From the NCBI GenBank assembly GCA_024195265.1, contig JAJLRJ010000013.1, forward strand, positions 5,692,112 to 5,756,111: DNA of 64,000 nucleotides, given 5' to 3'. This stretch comes from Dendrophyllia cribrosa. Taxonomy: Eukaryota; Cnidaria; Anthozoa; Scleractinia; Dendrophylliidae. Numbering within the stretch: the stretch's first letter is position 1; each line of letters begins with the position of its first letter. Under the pieces are notes generated by a model. It saw nothing but the letters and a program-made list of their open reading frames with translations. It was not told where the DNA came from and did not search any database. Position numbers and translations under genes: made by a program. Positions 1-10,600 of the stretch are shown here, in pieces.

Positions 1-292
1 ATAAGGTAAGAGCCATTTCAGTTTATGAGAACCTGGAGGCTGAGAATGACCAAATTTTAACACTTTAACTTCGGGTGAATGGGCTTTCCTGTTGAAAGAT
101 TGTAAGGCATGTAAAAGCTTACAGCGTGTAATTATGTATGTACCGGTAGGTAGGCTATTCAAATTTTTACAAAAAATTATTTCTCGGAAAAACTTTTAAG
201 GGACAAAAAATTTGTACAGTTTTTAAATACATGTAAGATTCAAGTTTGTATGAAAGTTATACTCAATAAAGTTTCATTATTATTATATTATA

Positions 293-485
293 ACTCCCAA
301 GAGTGCCAAACATCAAAATTCAAGAAAAATTCCAAATTTCATTTTGTAAAATATTGAAAAATAAATGGAACCATGCAAAAGTACTGCCCAAGAGGTTTCA
401 TTTGAATGGTCACACCATAGGATTTTGTTGACAGACTCAAAAATTAGAACTTCACTTCACATCTCCATTTTTGACTCTGGGAGGG
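293..485 (-). mobile_element. Family-A MITE (piggyBac-like ends), degraded
   Basis: Inverted copy of the family seen whole at 39991-40200: ACTCCCAAGAGTGCCAAAC at one end and GACTCTGGGAG at the other, with the internal block AATGGTCACACCATAGGATT. The TTAACCCT tips are lost. Confidence 0.6.
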
Positions 486-1029
486 GCCGGTAGGGGGGCG
501 GGGGGAGCAGAGCCACGGGGAGCATTTTCCTGACTTTATTTTTTATCTTTTTTAATTTTTTATTGAAACATTGACATATTAAAAGGCGCGTTTTAACTTG
601 TGTTTATATCAAGTGGATGTATCTTGCACAGTAAATTGGATGTAAGCGTTAAAAAAGCTATGTACTTGTCCTCAACCTAAATTTGAATGAAATATTAAGA
701 TAGAAGAAAAATGATTCATGTTTTGGAACGCCGACAGTAATGCTGATACAAGCTTTCAAGGCCCGGTACTCCTAAATTTGGCACGCGGCCAATTTTTTGA
801 ATTGTAGTATAACAGCATCTTTTAAGCTAAAATCCAGAGGTTTCTTTTCGTACCATTACATTTAAAATCCGTCCAAAACTCGAAGCGCTAGACCCCAAAT
901 AATATCGAGAAATCCAGCATTCGAAGCTCGATAGAGCCGCGGCTGGTAAAATGTGTGCAGGCCTCCAATGATGGCGAGCCATTTGTTTTTCAAAATTACT
1001 TTTGTCTATTGTCGGGAATTCAGCTATTA

Positions 1030-1311
1030 GAGCAGTTTTCAATTGAGTGTGGTAAAACCAAAACCAAAGTAAGTACTCTGACCAATCACAGCAGTCGTAA
1101 ACAATCCAATGAACCAATCAGAGCTCGAAGCAATTACATGTCGGCGGCGACAAGCGCGGGAAAACGCGTGCGAGCAAGTCACGATTGGTTTTGGTTTTAC
1201 TTCTGATTGGTCGAGAAAGTGGCGCGAGATTTTTTAGCCAATCACAAAGCGTAGCAATACAAAACCAAAGCAATTGTGTAATTACTTTCGATACTCAATT
1301 GAAAACTGCTC
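1030..1311. mobile_element. 282-bp MITE, family GAGCAG, copy 1
   Basis: Ends GAGCAGTTTTCAATTGAGT and the inverted match ACTCAATTGAAAACTGCTC, flanked by TA on both sides, as in Tc1/mariner-type insertions. The interior contains repeated CCAATCA and GGTTTTGGTTTTA motifs. Confidence 0.85.
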
Positions 1312-1436
1312 TATACGGTCTATAAACATGATACTGTAATTGGTCAGTTGCGTATAACTCCCTCAGTCGCCTAACATCGGCTAAGTTGTGTACTGTCATC
1401 ACTCAGTCAGTTGATCAGTATCACGTTTCAGAGCTG

Positions 1437-1980
1437 CCAACTCTCCCGGATTATCCGGGAGTCTCCCGGATACGGAACGAATCTCCCGGTCTCCCGTACG
1501 GGCCCGGGGGGGGGGGGGGGGGGGGAATCCCATACAAAAATGACGGGGGTGCTCGTCGTACCTTTTAGGGGTTAAAATTTGTAGATTGGTACCGCTTAGG
1601 GTACTAAAATCTAAAATGACCACCGTTAGAATTATCGCGGTACCTTTTAGGGTATGAGCCGAAAAATATGACAGAATATGACATGTGCTGTTTTAGAATT
1701 GGTACCTCTTAGAGGCAAAATTTTTTTTGAGCCACGCCCATCAAACGAGATTCTGGTCAACCTCGTTCCCAGGGCTTTTCCCTTCCCTTTTCCCGCCGCC
1801 CCTCTCTCAAAGGGAAAGGGCCTGGGAACGAGGTTGGATTCTGGTACCTTTTAGGGTGTTTTTTCGAAAACTTCCGACGAGCACCCCCGTCATTTTTATA
1901 TGGGAGTTCCCCACCCCCCCCCCCCCCCCCCCTCCCCCCGGGCGTACGGGTCACTAAATCTCCCGGATAAAAGCGACTTT
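1437..1980. mobile_element. Fold-back element with poly-G/poly-C arms
   Basis: Left arm: CTCCCGTACGGGCCC, then a run of about 20 G, then AAAATGACGGGGGTGCTCGT. The right arm repeats this in inverse order with a C run (about 1912-1939) and GGGCGTACGGG. In between, 1758-1836 is another inverted repeat with CAACCTCGTTCCCAGGGC ends, a motif seen again at 40479. Confidence 0.65.
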
Positions 1981-2457
1981 GGATCTTTTCTCTACAATAG
2001 GCTAAGAGTCCTAAGATTTTAACCCAAACTTTCCCAAAATCCAAAAACAAATGCGGTCTTTCATCATATCTTAACTTCATAAACGCTTTTCGGGTATCAA
2101 GAATGCAGTTTTCCGGACCCCCCTACATGCTCACGACCAAAAAAAAAAAAACGTCGCTCGATTTCCGCCTTCGGCGCGAAAACATTTCACCCTCAGAATT
2201 CACCCTCAGAAAAAACTCCCTATCTTCAATCTCCAGAGGTTGGCATCTCTGCGTTCTCGGTCGGTCAGATGTGTTATAGTTACTTGGTTGGTCTGTCGTA
2301 CGTGTATAACTCGATTGTGTTTTAGAGCGATTTTCGTATGACCTTGAAAAACGGTTCGGAGAGTGTTTGCGATTTGTTTCATCATACTATGCTTGTCAAA
2401 AAGGGACAAAACAACAAGATTCATTGCGTCGACGAAGGAGACGCTTCCTAATCTTGT

Positions 2458-2630
2458 CGGCTAGGCGGAACGAATCGAGAAAAGTGTCGGTACCAAATCT
2501 GCGCCATCTTGAAACGTCACAATAGTATCCAGAATGCTTAGCGCGTCGTCAGTCTAAGCGGAACGAATCGAGAAAAGTGTCGGTACCAAATCTGCGCTAT
2601 CTTGAAACGTCACAATAGTATCCAGCATCG
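2458..2630 (+). repeat. 93-bp tandem duplication
   Basis: GGCGGAACGAATCGAGAAAA (2464) recurs as GCGGAACGAATCGAGAAAA at 2558, with about 75 matching bases following in each copy through TATCCAG. Confidence 0.8.
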
Positions 2631-3259
2631 CGTGGAAATCAGGCATCATCCTGGGGAGCTGGGGTTCCGAAATGTCACATGTGAATAATCTATTTGTCTT
2701 GATTTAGTTTCGGATATTTTCCCGATTTTGGAATCGTACGGCTCAATATTTCAATGCCTACTAAAAGTACGCAGTGGAAAAATTGGGCTAAGGTTCTTCT
2801 CCGGACCAAGTAAGTTTTTGGGTCTCTTTGGAATCAAGCAAGAAGTTACAGATTTTCCTCGCTACCGTTCTGGTATGTTTTGAATGTTCTATCTTGATTT
2901 TGCTGTGGTTCTCTGCCTGATTTGGGAAGCTTTCACCTAAATACCGACGTCGTTCTTCGCGATGTTCTACGGTACCGTGCAATTCGCTTATGTCTTGTAG
3001 CAATATTTTAAAATTCACTGACCGGCCGCGCCAGGCGAACGCAGATTAGTTTTACAGTGCTCGAAATTGCGCCTGTATCGGGCGCATTTGCGACTAAAGA
3101 TTTCGCAGTTTTGTGACTTAAATTTGTCTAGCTAATAAAGGAATTATATTCAACAGTCTTGTGTCTTACTTTCAACTGGTATTTGTAATTTTATCCGAAA
3201 AATCCTGCGAAATTCACGTTGAATGTTGCGTGACTTAAACGTCGATTTCATGCTCCATT

Positions 3260-3443
3260 AAGGCTGGTTTTCACTAGCGCATAAGCATAAGCACAAGCCA
3301 ACATACGCAGACTCAGTAACATGCTGATCATTAGTTCCAATTGTTTGAACAAAACAGAACAATAGGCACTAATGATCAACACGTTACTGAGTCTGCGTAT
3401 GTTGGCTTGTGCTTATGCTTATGCGCTAGTGAAAACCAGCCTT
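3260..3443. mobile_element. 184-bp near-perfect palindromic MITE
   Basis: Arms of about 75 bases starting AAGGCTGGTTTTCACTAGCG and ending with its complement, joined by a short loop near 3340-3360. Confidence 0.85.
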
Positions 3444-3810
3444 TAACGCGGTGTCCAAGAACAGGCTTTCTCAGAAATTTCTCATTTCCGGTTCCGGTAT
3501 TAGTACATGTACTGAGAGTATGATTTCAGAATCGGAGAAATAACCGAAATGAAATCAAGACAAATATACTATTTATATGTCGGAAAAATCTGGGACCTTT
3601 CGGAGTACACAGCACGGCAGGATTTTGCCCGATTCCACGGCGATAGCGTGAATTTGTTTGATGACGGCCCGACTTTTTTGCCTGCGTGACATATCTCGCG
3701 ACATAGCAGTGGCTGAATTTATTCATGAAACTGAGGTACTAGGTCAAGACGAGGTGCCACGGGATAAGGAGACGCACTATAATCTATGATTACTACTAGT
3801 TATATGTATA

Positions 3811-4092
3811 GAGCAGTTTTCAATTGAGTGTCGTAAAACCAAAACCAAAGTAATTACTCTGACCAATCACAGCAGTCGTAAACAATCCAATGGACCAATC
3901 AGAGCTCGAAGCAATTACATGTCGCCGGCGCCAAGCGCGGGAAAACGCGTGCGAGAAAGCCACGATTGGTTTTGGTTTTACTTCTGATTGGTCGAGAAAA
4001 TGGCGCGAGATTTTTTAGCCAATCACAAAGCGTAGCAATGCAAAACCAAAGCAATTGTGTAATTACTTTCGACAGTCAATTGAAAACTGCTC
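3811..4092. mobile_element. 282-bp MITE, family GAGCAG, copy 2
   Basis: Nearly identical to 1030-1311, same orientation and length, flanked by TA on both sides; only a few base changes. Confidence 0.85.
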
Positions 4093-4190
4093 TATAACAA
4101 CAGATATATATATATATATATATATATAAATTCTTGAGTAGAATGGATAACGTAGAGCGCTCAACTATCGAGGAGCATTGACTATAACTT

Positions 4191-4413
4191 CATGAGAGTT
4201 CAGACTTCAGGAGTACATCTTATACATCTTATTCATCTTATACATCTTATTTTTGTCAAACGGCACGCATTTGCTGCCAGCATTCAATTTTACCGGTCAT
4301 TCGTTCAAGTTGCCTGATGAGTGTGGTCCTTTTAATTTTGGACCATACGAAACAGAGCTGTCGCAATAAAACGATGATTACTCCTGAAGTCTGAACTCTC
4401 ATGAAGTTATATA
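4191..4413 (+). mobile_element. Short one-armed Penelope-like/hammerhead element
   Basis: Starts GAGAGTTCAGACTTCAGGAG and ends with its inverse (CTCCTGAAGTCTGAACTCTC). Contains TACATCTTAT repeats at the left and a complete hammerhead at 4309-4367. The 60 bases to its left (4131-4190) recur before the larger element at 4439-4497. Confidence 0.65.
4309..4367 (+). ncRNA. Type I hammerhead ribozyme sequence (copy a)
   Basis: Stem I GTTGC/GCAAT (one G-U). Core CTGATGA at 4314-4320. Stem II GTGTGGTCC/GGACCATAC with a 10-base loop. GAAA at 4349-4352. Short stem III CA/TG with loop GAGC. Cleavage expected after TC at 4362. All invariant core bases are present. Short stem III is known for hammerheads of Penelope-like elements. 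Confidence 0.75.
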
Positions 4414-4534
4414 TATAATATATATATAAATAAATAAATTCTTGAGTAGAATGGATAACGTAGAGCGCTCAACTATCGAGGAGCATTGACTATAACTTCA
4501 TGAGAGTTCAGACTTTAGGAGTAATCATCGTTTT

Positions 4535-4593
4535 ATTGCGACAGCTCTGTTTCGTATGGTCCAAAATTAAAAGGACCACACTCATCAGGCAAC
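4535..4593 (-). ncRNA. Type I hammerhead ribozyme sequence (copy b)
   Basis: Same sequence as copy a, on the minus strand in the left arm of the fold-back. CTGATGA at 4588-4582, GAAA and the TC cleavage site preserved, with the cut expected between 4540 and 4539. Confidence 0.75.
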
Positions 4594-5343
4594 TTGAACG
4601 AATGACCGGTAAAATTGAATGCTGGCAGTAAAATACGAAAAATTCAAAAATTTAAATGGTTGCTAGGTAGCAAATGCGTGCCGTTTGACAAAATAAGATG
4701 TAAAAGCGTATCCGGTTTTGCTTTTTACAAACCGTCTATTGCGTCAATAAAATTATGGTACCTCACTGACCAAAATCCTGTAATAATGTGATTTTCAAAA
4801 ATGGATGTAATGAAGTGGTAATTGAATCGAGCATAGTGCCATTTTCGGTCCGAAATCCGCGATATCACGCTGCGCGCTCGTTCGACCCCGAGTAGAAAGG
4901 AGCTTTGTAGCCTGAACAGGCGAAACGAATTAGCAAGTTCATGCCCCCACAGAAAACGATACGTACTTCAAAACTTTAGCCGAATAACGTAATTTAATGG
5001 TAATTGAGCCGAGTGCAGTTTTGGTATGGGGTTGCACGCGAGGTTTCGGGGTCGAACGAGCGCGCAGCGTGATATCGCGGATTTCGGACCGAAAATGGCA
5101 CTATGCTCGATTCAATTACCACTTCATTACATCCATTTTTGAAAATCACATTATTACAGGATTTTGGTCAGTGAGGTACCATAATTTTATTGACGCAATA
5201 GACGGTTTGTAAAAAGCAAAACCGGATACGCTTTTACATCTTATTTTGTCAAACGGCACGCATTTGCTACCTAGCAACCATTTAAATTTTTGAATTTTTC
5301 GTATTTTACTGCCAGCATTCAATTTTACCGGTCATTCGTTCAA

Positions 5344-5402
5344 GTTGCCTGATGAGTGTGGTCCTTTTAATTTTGGACCATACGAAACAGAGCTGTCGCA
5401 AT
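5344..5402 (+). ncRNA. Type I hammerhead ribozyme sequence (copy c)
   Basis: Same as copy a, in the right arm. CTGATGA at 5349-5355, stem II GTGTGGTCC/GGACCATAC, GAAA, then TC with the cut expected after 5397. Confidence 0.75.
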
Positions 5403-5437
5403 AAAACGATGATTACTCCTAAAGTCTGAACTCTCAT

Positions 5438-5786
5438 GACTCCTCAATGCAATCCAACAATGTGTAACCGTACATCCTGTGCCCAAGTTCAGGAGTTGCC
5501 ATAAAGCCATTATGGTAACAACCGGGAGGGCACATTGTATACATAATTGTATATTTCGCTCACTGTTCATACAGTTTGAGCACTCTCTGGATTGGGTGGA
5601 GAGCCTCGTAAGAGGTGTTCACTATTGGCATATTGCTTTGCTCGCTGCTCGCAGTTTGAGCACTCTCGTGACTCCTCAATGCAATCCAACAATGTGTAAC
5701 CGTACATCCTGTGCCCAAGTTCAGGAGTTGCCATAAAGCCATTATGGTAACAACCGGGAGGGCACATTGTATACATAATTGTATAT
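5438..5786 (+). repeat. 116-bp direct repeat with 232-bp spacing
   Basis: TGACTCCTCAATGCAATCCA starts at 5438 and again at 5670; both copies run, without visible change, to CATAATTGTATA. The spacer contains TTTGAGCACTCTC twice. A (TA)n tract follows. Confidence 0.85.
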
Positions 5787-5810
5787 ATATATATATATAT
5801 TTAACTATTA

Positions 5811-6180
5811 TAGCGCGAAAGCGCGCGTGATATCGCCTAATACTTAGCCGACGAGGCCGTAGGCCGAGTCGGCTAAAATTAGGCGATATCACGCAAGCTT
5901 GAGCGCTATAATAGTTTTATAATTCAACGCATTGATAACACAAAGCACAGTTTTAAGAGAAAATATCGCCGACAAGCCTTTTATTTTAAAAAAGGCTTAC
6001 ATATGTTTTAACGCGCGAAACTTCACACAGTTCAGGAATGAACTTGAGTGGCGCCTTTGTCAATATTGCGCAAACTTGAACACTATAACTGTTTTATAAT
6101 TCAACACATTGATAACAAATCACAGTTTCGAGAAAAAAATCATTGAGATATACAACCTTTCATTAAGTAAAAAGGCTAAC
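5811..6180. repeat. Inverted repeat and diverged direct repeat
   Basis: TATAGCGCGAAAGCGCGCGTG with GCGATATCACGC... forms a hairpin at 5811-5912. The block starting GTTTTATAATTCAACGCATT (5913) recurs, diverged, near 6091. Confidence 0.6.
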
Positions 6181-7297
6181 AACAATATTTTACCTCGGAC
6201 CATTTCTTAAACAACAAACAGCGAATGCCGAAACTTTTGCCAAGCTAAAATTAATTTAGCGTACACAATCAGTTGAGAGTTTCTACGAAGAGCTTTCGTC
6301 TACTCAAAGAACGGGACAGAGTAGTGACTACAAGAATTAAAACACAGTAAAATGACATAGAATGTCTTAGTTACAAGTGTTTCGTATCTTAAAAAGTTCA
6401 ATTCAGAATCAAAACAAATTGAACAAACACACGGCTACGAACCTAAACATAGCGGCGAAAAGTCCGAAAGAACTGCAGCGTACAAAAATTCACAGCTAAA
6501 GGATACAAGAAACGGTTAAAACATCGTACCTGTAGTTGATTTGGATTTTTATTCCCTTCCATCAGCACCAAATTTTCAAACATCGAAGTACAAGCTGAGT
6601 CGATCAATGTTGTTTACAAACTTGCTCGTTTTTTAGCTCCTACAGCCGTAATGACGAGATCAGAAACTTTTCTGATAAAGCATCAAGTCTATATCATATT
6701 CCAGAGGTGATTACCAAAGGAATTTTACGAAAATTGTGCTCCTTCATTCACTCCTTGCCGAGCGGTTAAACTTTGAACCAGTTTTCATTCAGCTACGCCA
6801 AGAAACACTGCGACCGCGACAACGCGAAAATTTGGCGCCTTTTTTGTCCTGACCAATCATGTGAACAATATTTTTTCTGTTTTCTTTCCTTTTCTTTTCT
6901 TTTCTTCTCTTTTTTTTTCTTTCTTTTCCCTTTTTTAACTAATAGTTCACGCACTTTTTCGCCCAAAAACACGAAATTGCAGGCAGCAGTCATTTTCACT
7001 TTCCTTCAAAATGCCAAATTTATCGCCATCGCTGGTTATACGTCATGTGGACATAACATATATCGATAACTTTTTTACCATATTTGGGCAGTGTATCAAT
7101 GTGTTGAATTATAAATATATATATATACCAAGAGTCATATATATACATCAAGATTCATATCTATATGCGTTGATTCATATCGATATACGTTGATTTCAAT
7201 GAACGATTCATATCTCGTCGCCCGTTCCGCCGGACAACGGTAACGCGGGCTCTAGGGACGAGACTGTATCGATCGAGTAGGATCGAGTGGCACTGGA
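6180..7297. other. Non-coding DNA upstream of the CUB gene
   Basis: No gene seen. Contains a T/C-rich tract (6872-6935), an AT-rich imperfect repeat of CATATATA/TTGATTCATAT units (7118-7205) and the presumed promoter and 5' leader of the CUB gene; no TATA box could be assigned. Confidence 0.5.
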
Positions 7298-7399
7298 ATG
7301 CAGCTGACTTCGTTGGGGGTGTCGTGTTGGGTGTTGTTCTGTTTCTTTAGCATTCGCGGAAGTGTTTTCTCGAAGGAAACTTATTCGCACACTGCAGAA

Positions 7400-7674
7400 A
7401 TGGTCTTGAACAAAGGACTTCTAGTCATCTCAACACTTCTGTGTTATTCTGGCTTTATTTTTGCCGCTTGTCCACTCCCGCAGACTTACACAGACTCGAA
7501 CGGAACGATTCGTTCGCCTGGTTTTAACACGACTGGAAAATATGACCCAAACACGACTTGCACTTACCATATTCGTGTTTCTCCTGGTCGAAGGATAACT
7601 CTTGAGTTTAAAACTCTGTCTATCCTGGGAATTATGCCGAACTGTACAGAAGATTCTGTGGAAATAATTGTCGG
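7400..7674 (+). CDS. CUB gene exon 1: signal peptide and first half of CUB 1
   Basis: ATG at 7400 starts a short basic n-region and a hydrophobic core ending FAA before Cys24, a typical signal peptide. Then comes the front of a CUB domain, with GTIRSPGF, a Cys followed by an aromatic (CTY), PGRRITLEF and a second Cys. The exon ends in phase 2 at a GTAGGT donor (7675). An in-frame upstream ATG at 7298 with no stop between is possible, but the 7400 start gives the more usual signal peptide. Confidence 0.82.
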
Positions 7675-10600
7675 GTAGGTGTTGTGTTGTAAATTTTTTA
7701 GATCCAGATAGCTTCAGCTTTTAAAAATGGTAAACAAAGTTGTATTGAAATGCATGTCCGTCGGGTATGTAAGCTTACATGTATGTCTGCCAATAATTAT
7801 TTAAAGTTTACGTTAGATATTAAAACGGCTTTAAACATGTGTTTTATGTATCATAAAAAGCGGTGTCGCTTCAATTCCGATGCTGTTGCCTTTGTAAGCT
7901 CTTTTTTTAACTCACGAGTGGTATTCGCCACTTTGTCAGACAACAACTTGTACTTTATACACTGTAAATGAGTCTTTTTCCTTGTTATGTGTCCCGTGTT
8001 CAATCTATAAGTATATGTTTCTTCCATTCCAATTAGGTAGCTTATCGTAGCCCAGAACGCCTCTCTTATTCGTGTCTTAGTCTAGCAATTGCTCATGTTC
8101 ACACTTGGCTTGGACGAGCTTAGACAAAAATTAATGGGTTGCCTGGATGTCTGTTTCTTAGTCTGCTACTGCGAGTACAAAGACGGGCACAAAATGCGCT
8201 ATGCATCTATATTCCTAGAACTACTTTCTTCTGTACTTCGTATTGACCAAGAAACAGAGGGCAGTTTGCGTTAATGATAATTATTAAAAAGTTAAATAAT
8301 ATCTTGTTTTGGTCAGGTGATATCACACATGTGCCATTAATAATTAAATGTTTAATTATTGTGCTAATTGTTAATGATGTAAAAAGAAACTACAAATGTA
8401 TATGCAAAAAGAATTATCCCTGGTGGAAGTTCTCACAGGATCTTTATTAAAGGAACTTTTAAGATCTTCAAAGATCAACCTGCAAAAGATCCTCAAAGAT
8501 AAAGATCTTTCAGGGATCCTTAAAAATCATCCAGGACTTTTCATATAGACAAGGGAGTTTCTTGCGAGGATCCTTTGAGATCTTTAAAGATCTTATTAAG
8601 ACGATCTTTATTGAATCTTGAAAGATTCCTTTGAACGATTCCTTTGAAAGATCTTTACAAGGATCCTGCTGGATCTTTGCAAGAATATGCAAGATCAAGG
8701 CTGCTGCCTGAGAAAAATTTTAGGGAGCCCTTTGGGCTCCTAAAATTAAAAGTTAGGAGCCCGATCCACATTGTTAGGAGCCCAGTTTAATCTCCATTTA
8801 CTGTTTTTCCAAGATCAACACACCGGTTATAGTGGTTCTTGCACCCACATGTACTAATATTTATCAAGGGCAACTTGAACGAGAATTTGTGGCTAGTTTG
8901 TAGCCTAGTACCCGATTTCCCAACGAACTTCACAACACCATGCGGTAAAGTTATGTAAAATCAACTGTAAATTATCTATAGGATAACTTTGGGCTCATGT
9001 ACTTCATGTAGTACTACACAATCTGCATGTATAATGTCGTGGTGCAAATTTTCAAACCAGGTTGATTTTTGCTTTCATTTGTCACAATATGGTAATGAAT
9101 CTACTGTAAGTACGGACATTGCTCTCCTATGTTTTAGGGCCATTTTTGGGTGTTGATGTGGTGTAGCATTTTACTACATGTACATACATGTACTAATAGT
9201 CATAAAATATTATTTTTATTTTGCATTTCAGATGTAGCAACACAACAATTGGTAAATTTTGCTCCTGTTCAAATGTGTCGATGCCTAAGATCTATTCCTA
9301 TGATCATTGTATGACCCTGGTGTTCAAGTCTGATGGCAAAAATGAATGGAAAGGTTTTGAAGCTCAGTACACCACAGCAGATAACAATAAAACAAGACTG
9401 GATCCTAAAAACTGTAGGTATGTACATGTAACATGTATTAAACCTAAAGATGGGCTGTCTTTGGTGCACAAAGGAGTTACTAGAACAGGGCCTCTGATAT
9501 TACGCGATGGTGCGATTTCGCATAATCGGCCTCAAATCGCATCTGATCGCATAATTCACAAAAAATCGCATCATTACTCATGCGCAAAGCGCAGTGAGTT
9601 AAAAAATGCCTTTCGTTTTTCTTTTTTTTAATTTTAATTTTTATTATTATTATTATTACTTTTTGTGTCACGATTTTGCATGCAAATTTATGCACGCATA
9701 TTTTAAATTGTGCACTTCCGGTTCATAGCTTTGCCATTTACATTGTACACTTCCTGTTTAGTGACTTCCGGCTGCTCTCACTTCCAGTAAAACAGCGTTA
9801 CCTAAGTGTCACGACATCGTCTCCTACAATCCTACTTACATTACTGTTAAGAAGAATCACTGGCTTCATTGTGGTACAGCCTTTATTTACAAAACATTCA
9901 AAAAAACTTTATTATGCATGCGCATGAGTATAGGCTGCTTGAAGCCTCTTGTTCATAAAAAATCACACAAAATCGCATATTGTGAACAAACCACACGATA
10001 CACTATCGCTTTAGCTAAGAAACTTAAGCTAAAATTTGTTTTTTCTATTGAATTATCCTGTATCAAATAAACAAACCGCCACTTTCGATCAAAACTGCGT
10101 TCGTTCTTCGCCACAACAAGCTTAGTAACCACATAAATTTCTTGAGCACATGTTTTATTTAGCCTGGTTACTAAGGTTAACCAAGATGGCCGCTCGTTTA
10201 CAGACTCTTTTCTTGGATTCTGTCGTTCGTTTTGGATGTTCCTTCATAGCTAAAAGCTTCAAAATGTCCCACAAAGATAGCGAGCACCGTTTTAAAACAG
10301 GTATTTTCGTTTTCTTCCCCTGAAACCTAGTAAAACATGCATAAAAAAGTTCCAGAAAAAATCGCATAATTTGCATAATTTTCCGCATAATAGTACTTGC
10401 TTATCACATAATTTGCCACGAAAAAATCGCATAATTTCCATTTTTTTATCGCATAATATCAGAGGCCCTGCTAGAATAAGATTAATCTCAAAATGCCAAA
10501 ATGCTGTCAAGACCGTGGTATTGCGGAGGCATGATGACCGCATCATTCACGGTGGATGTTTTTATCCAGACAATTCCGTTTGTTGTACATTGCTTCCACG

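Larger units (their letters stand above)
4491..5441. mobile_element. 950-bp fold-back element carrying two hammerheads
   Basis: Arms of about 400 bases (4497-4900 and 5050-5440) are inverted and almost identical, starting CATGAGAGTTCAGACTTTAG. Each arm includes one hammerhead, and the two point outward. The centre (about 4800-5170) resembles a separate palindromic element also seen at 58196-58385. Confidence 0.75.

Noticed and set aside
6793..6999. Lys-rich open frame on the minus strand
   Set aside because: It is the translation of a T/C-rich simple tract.
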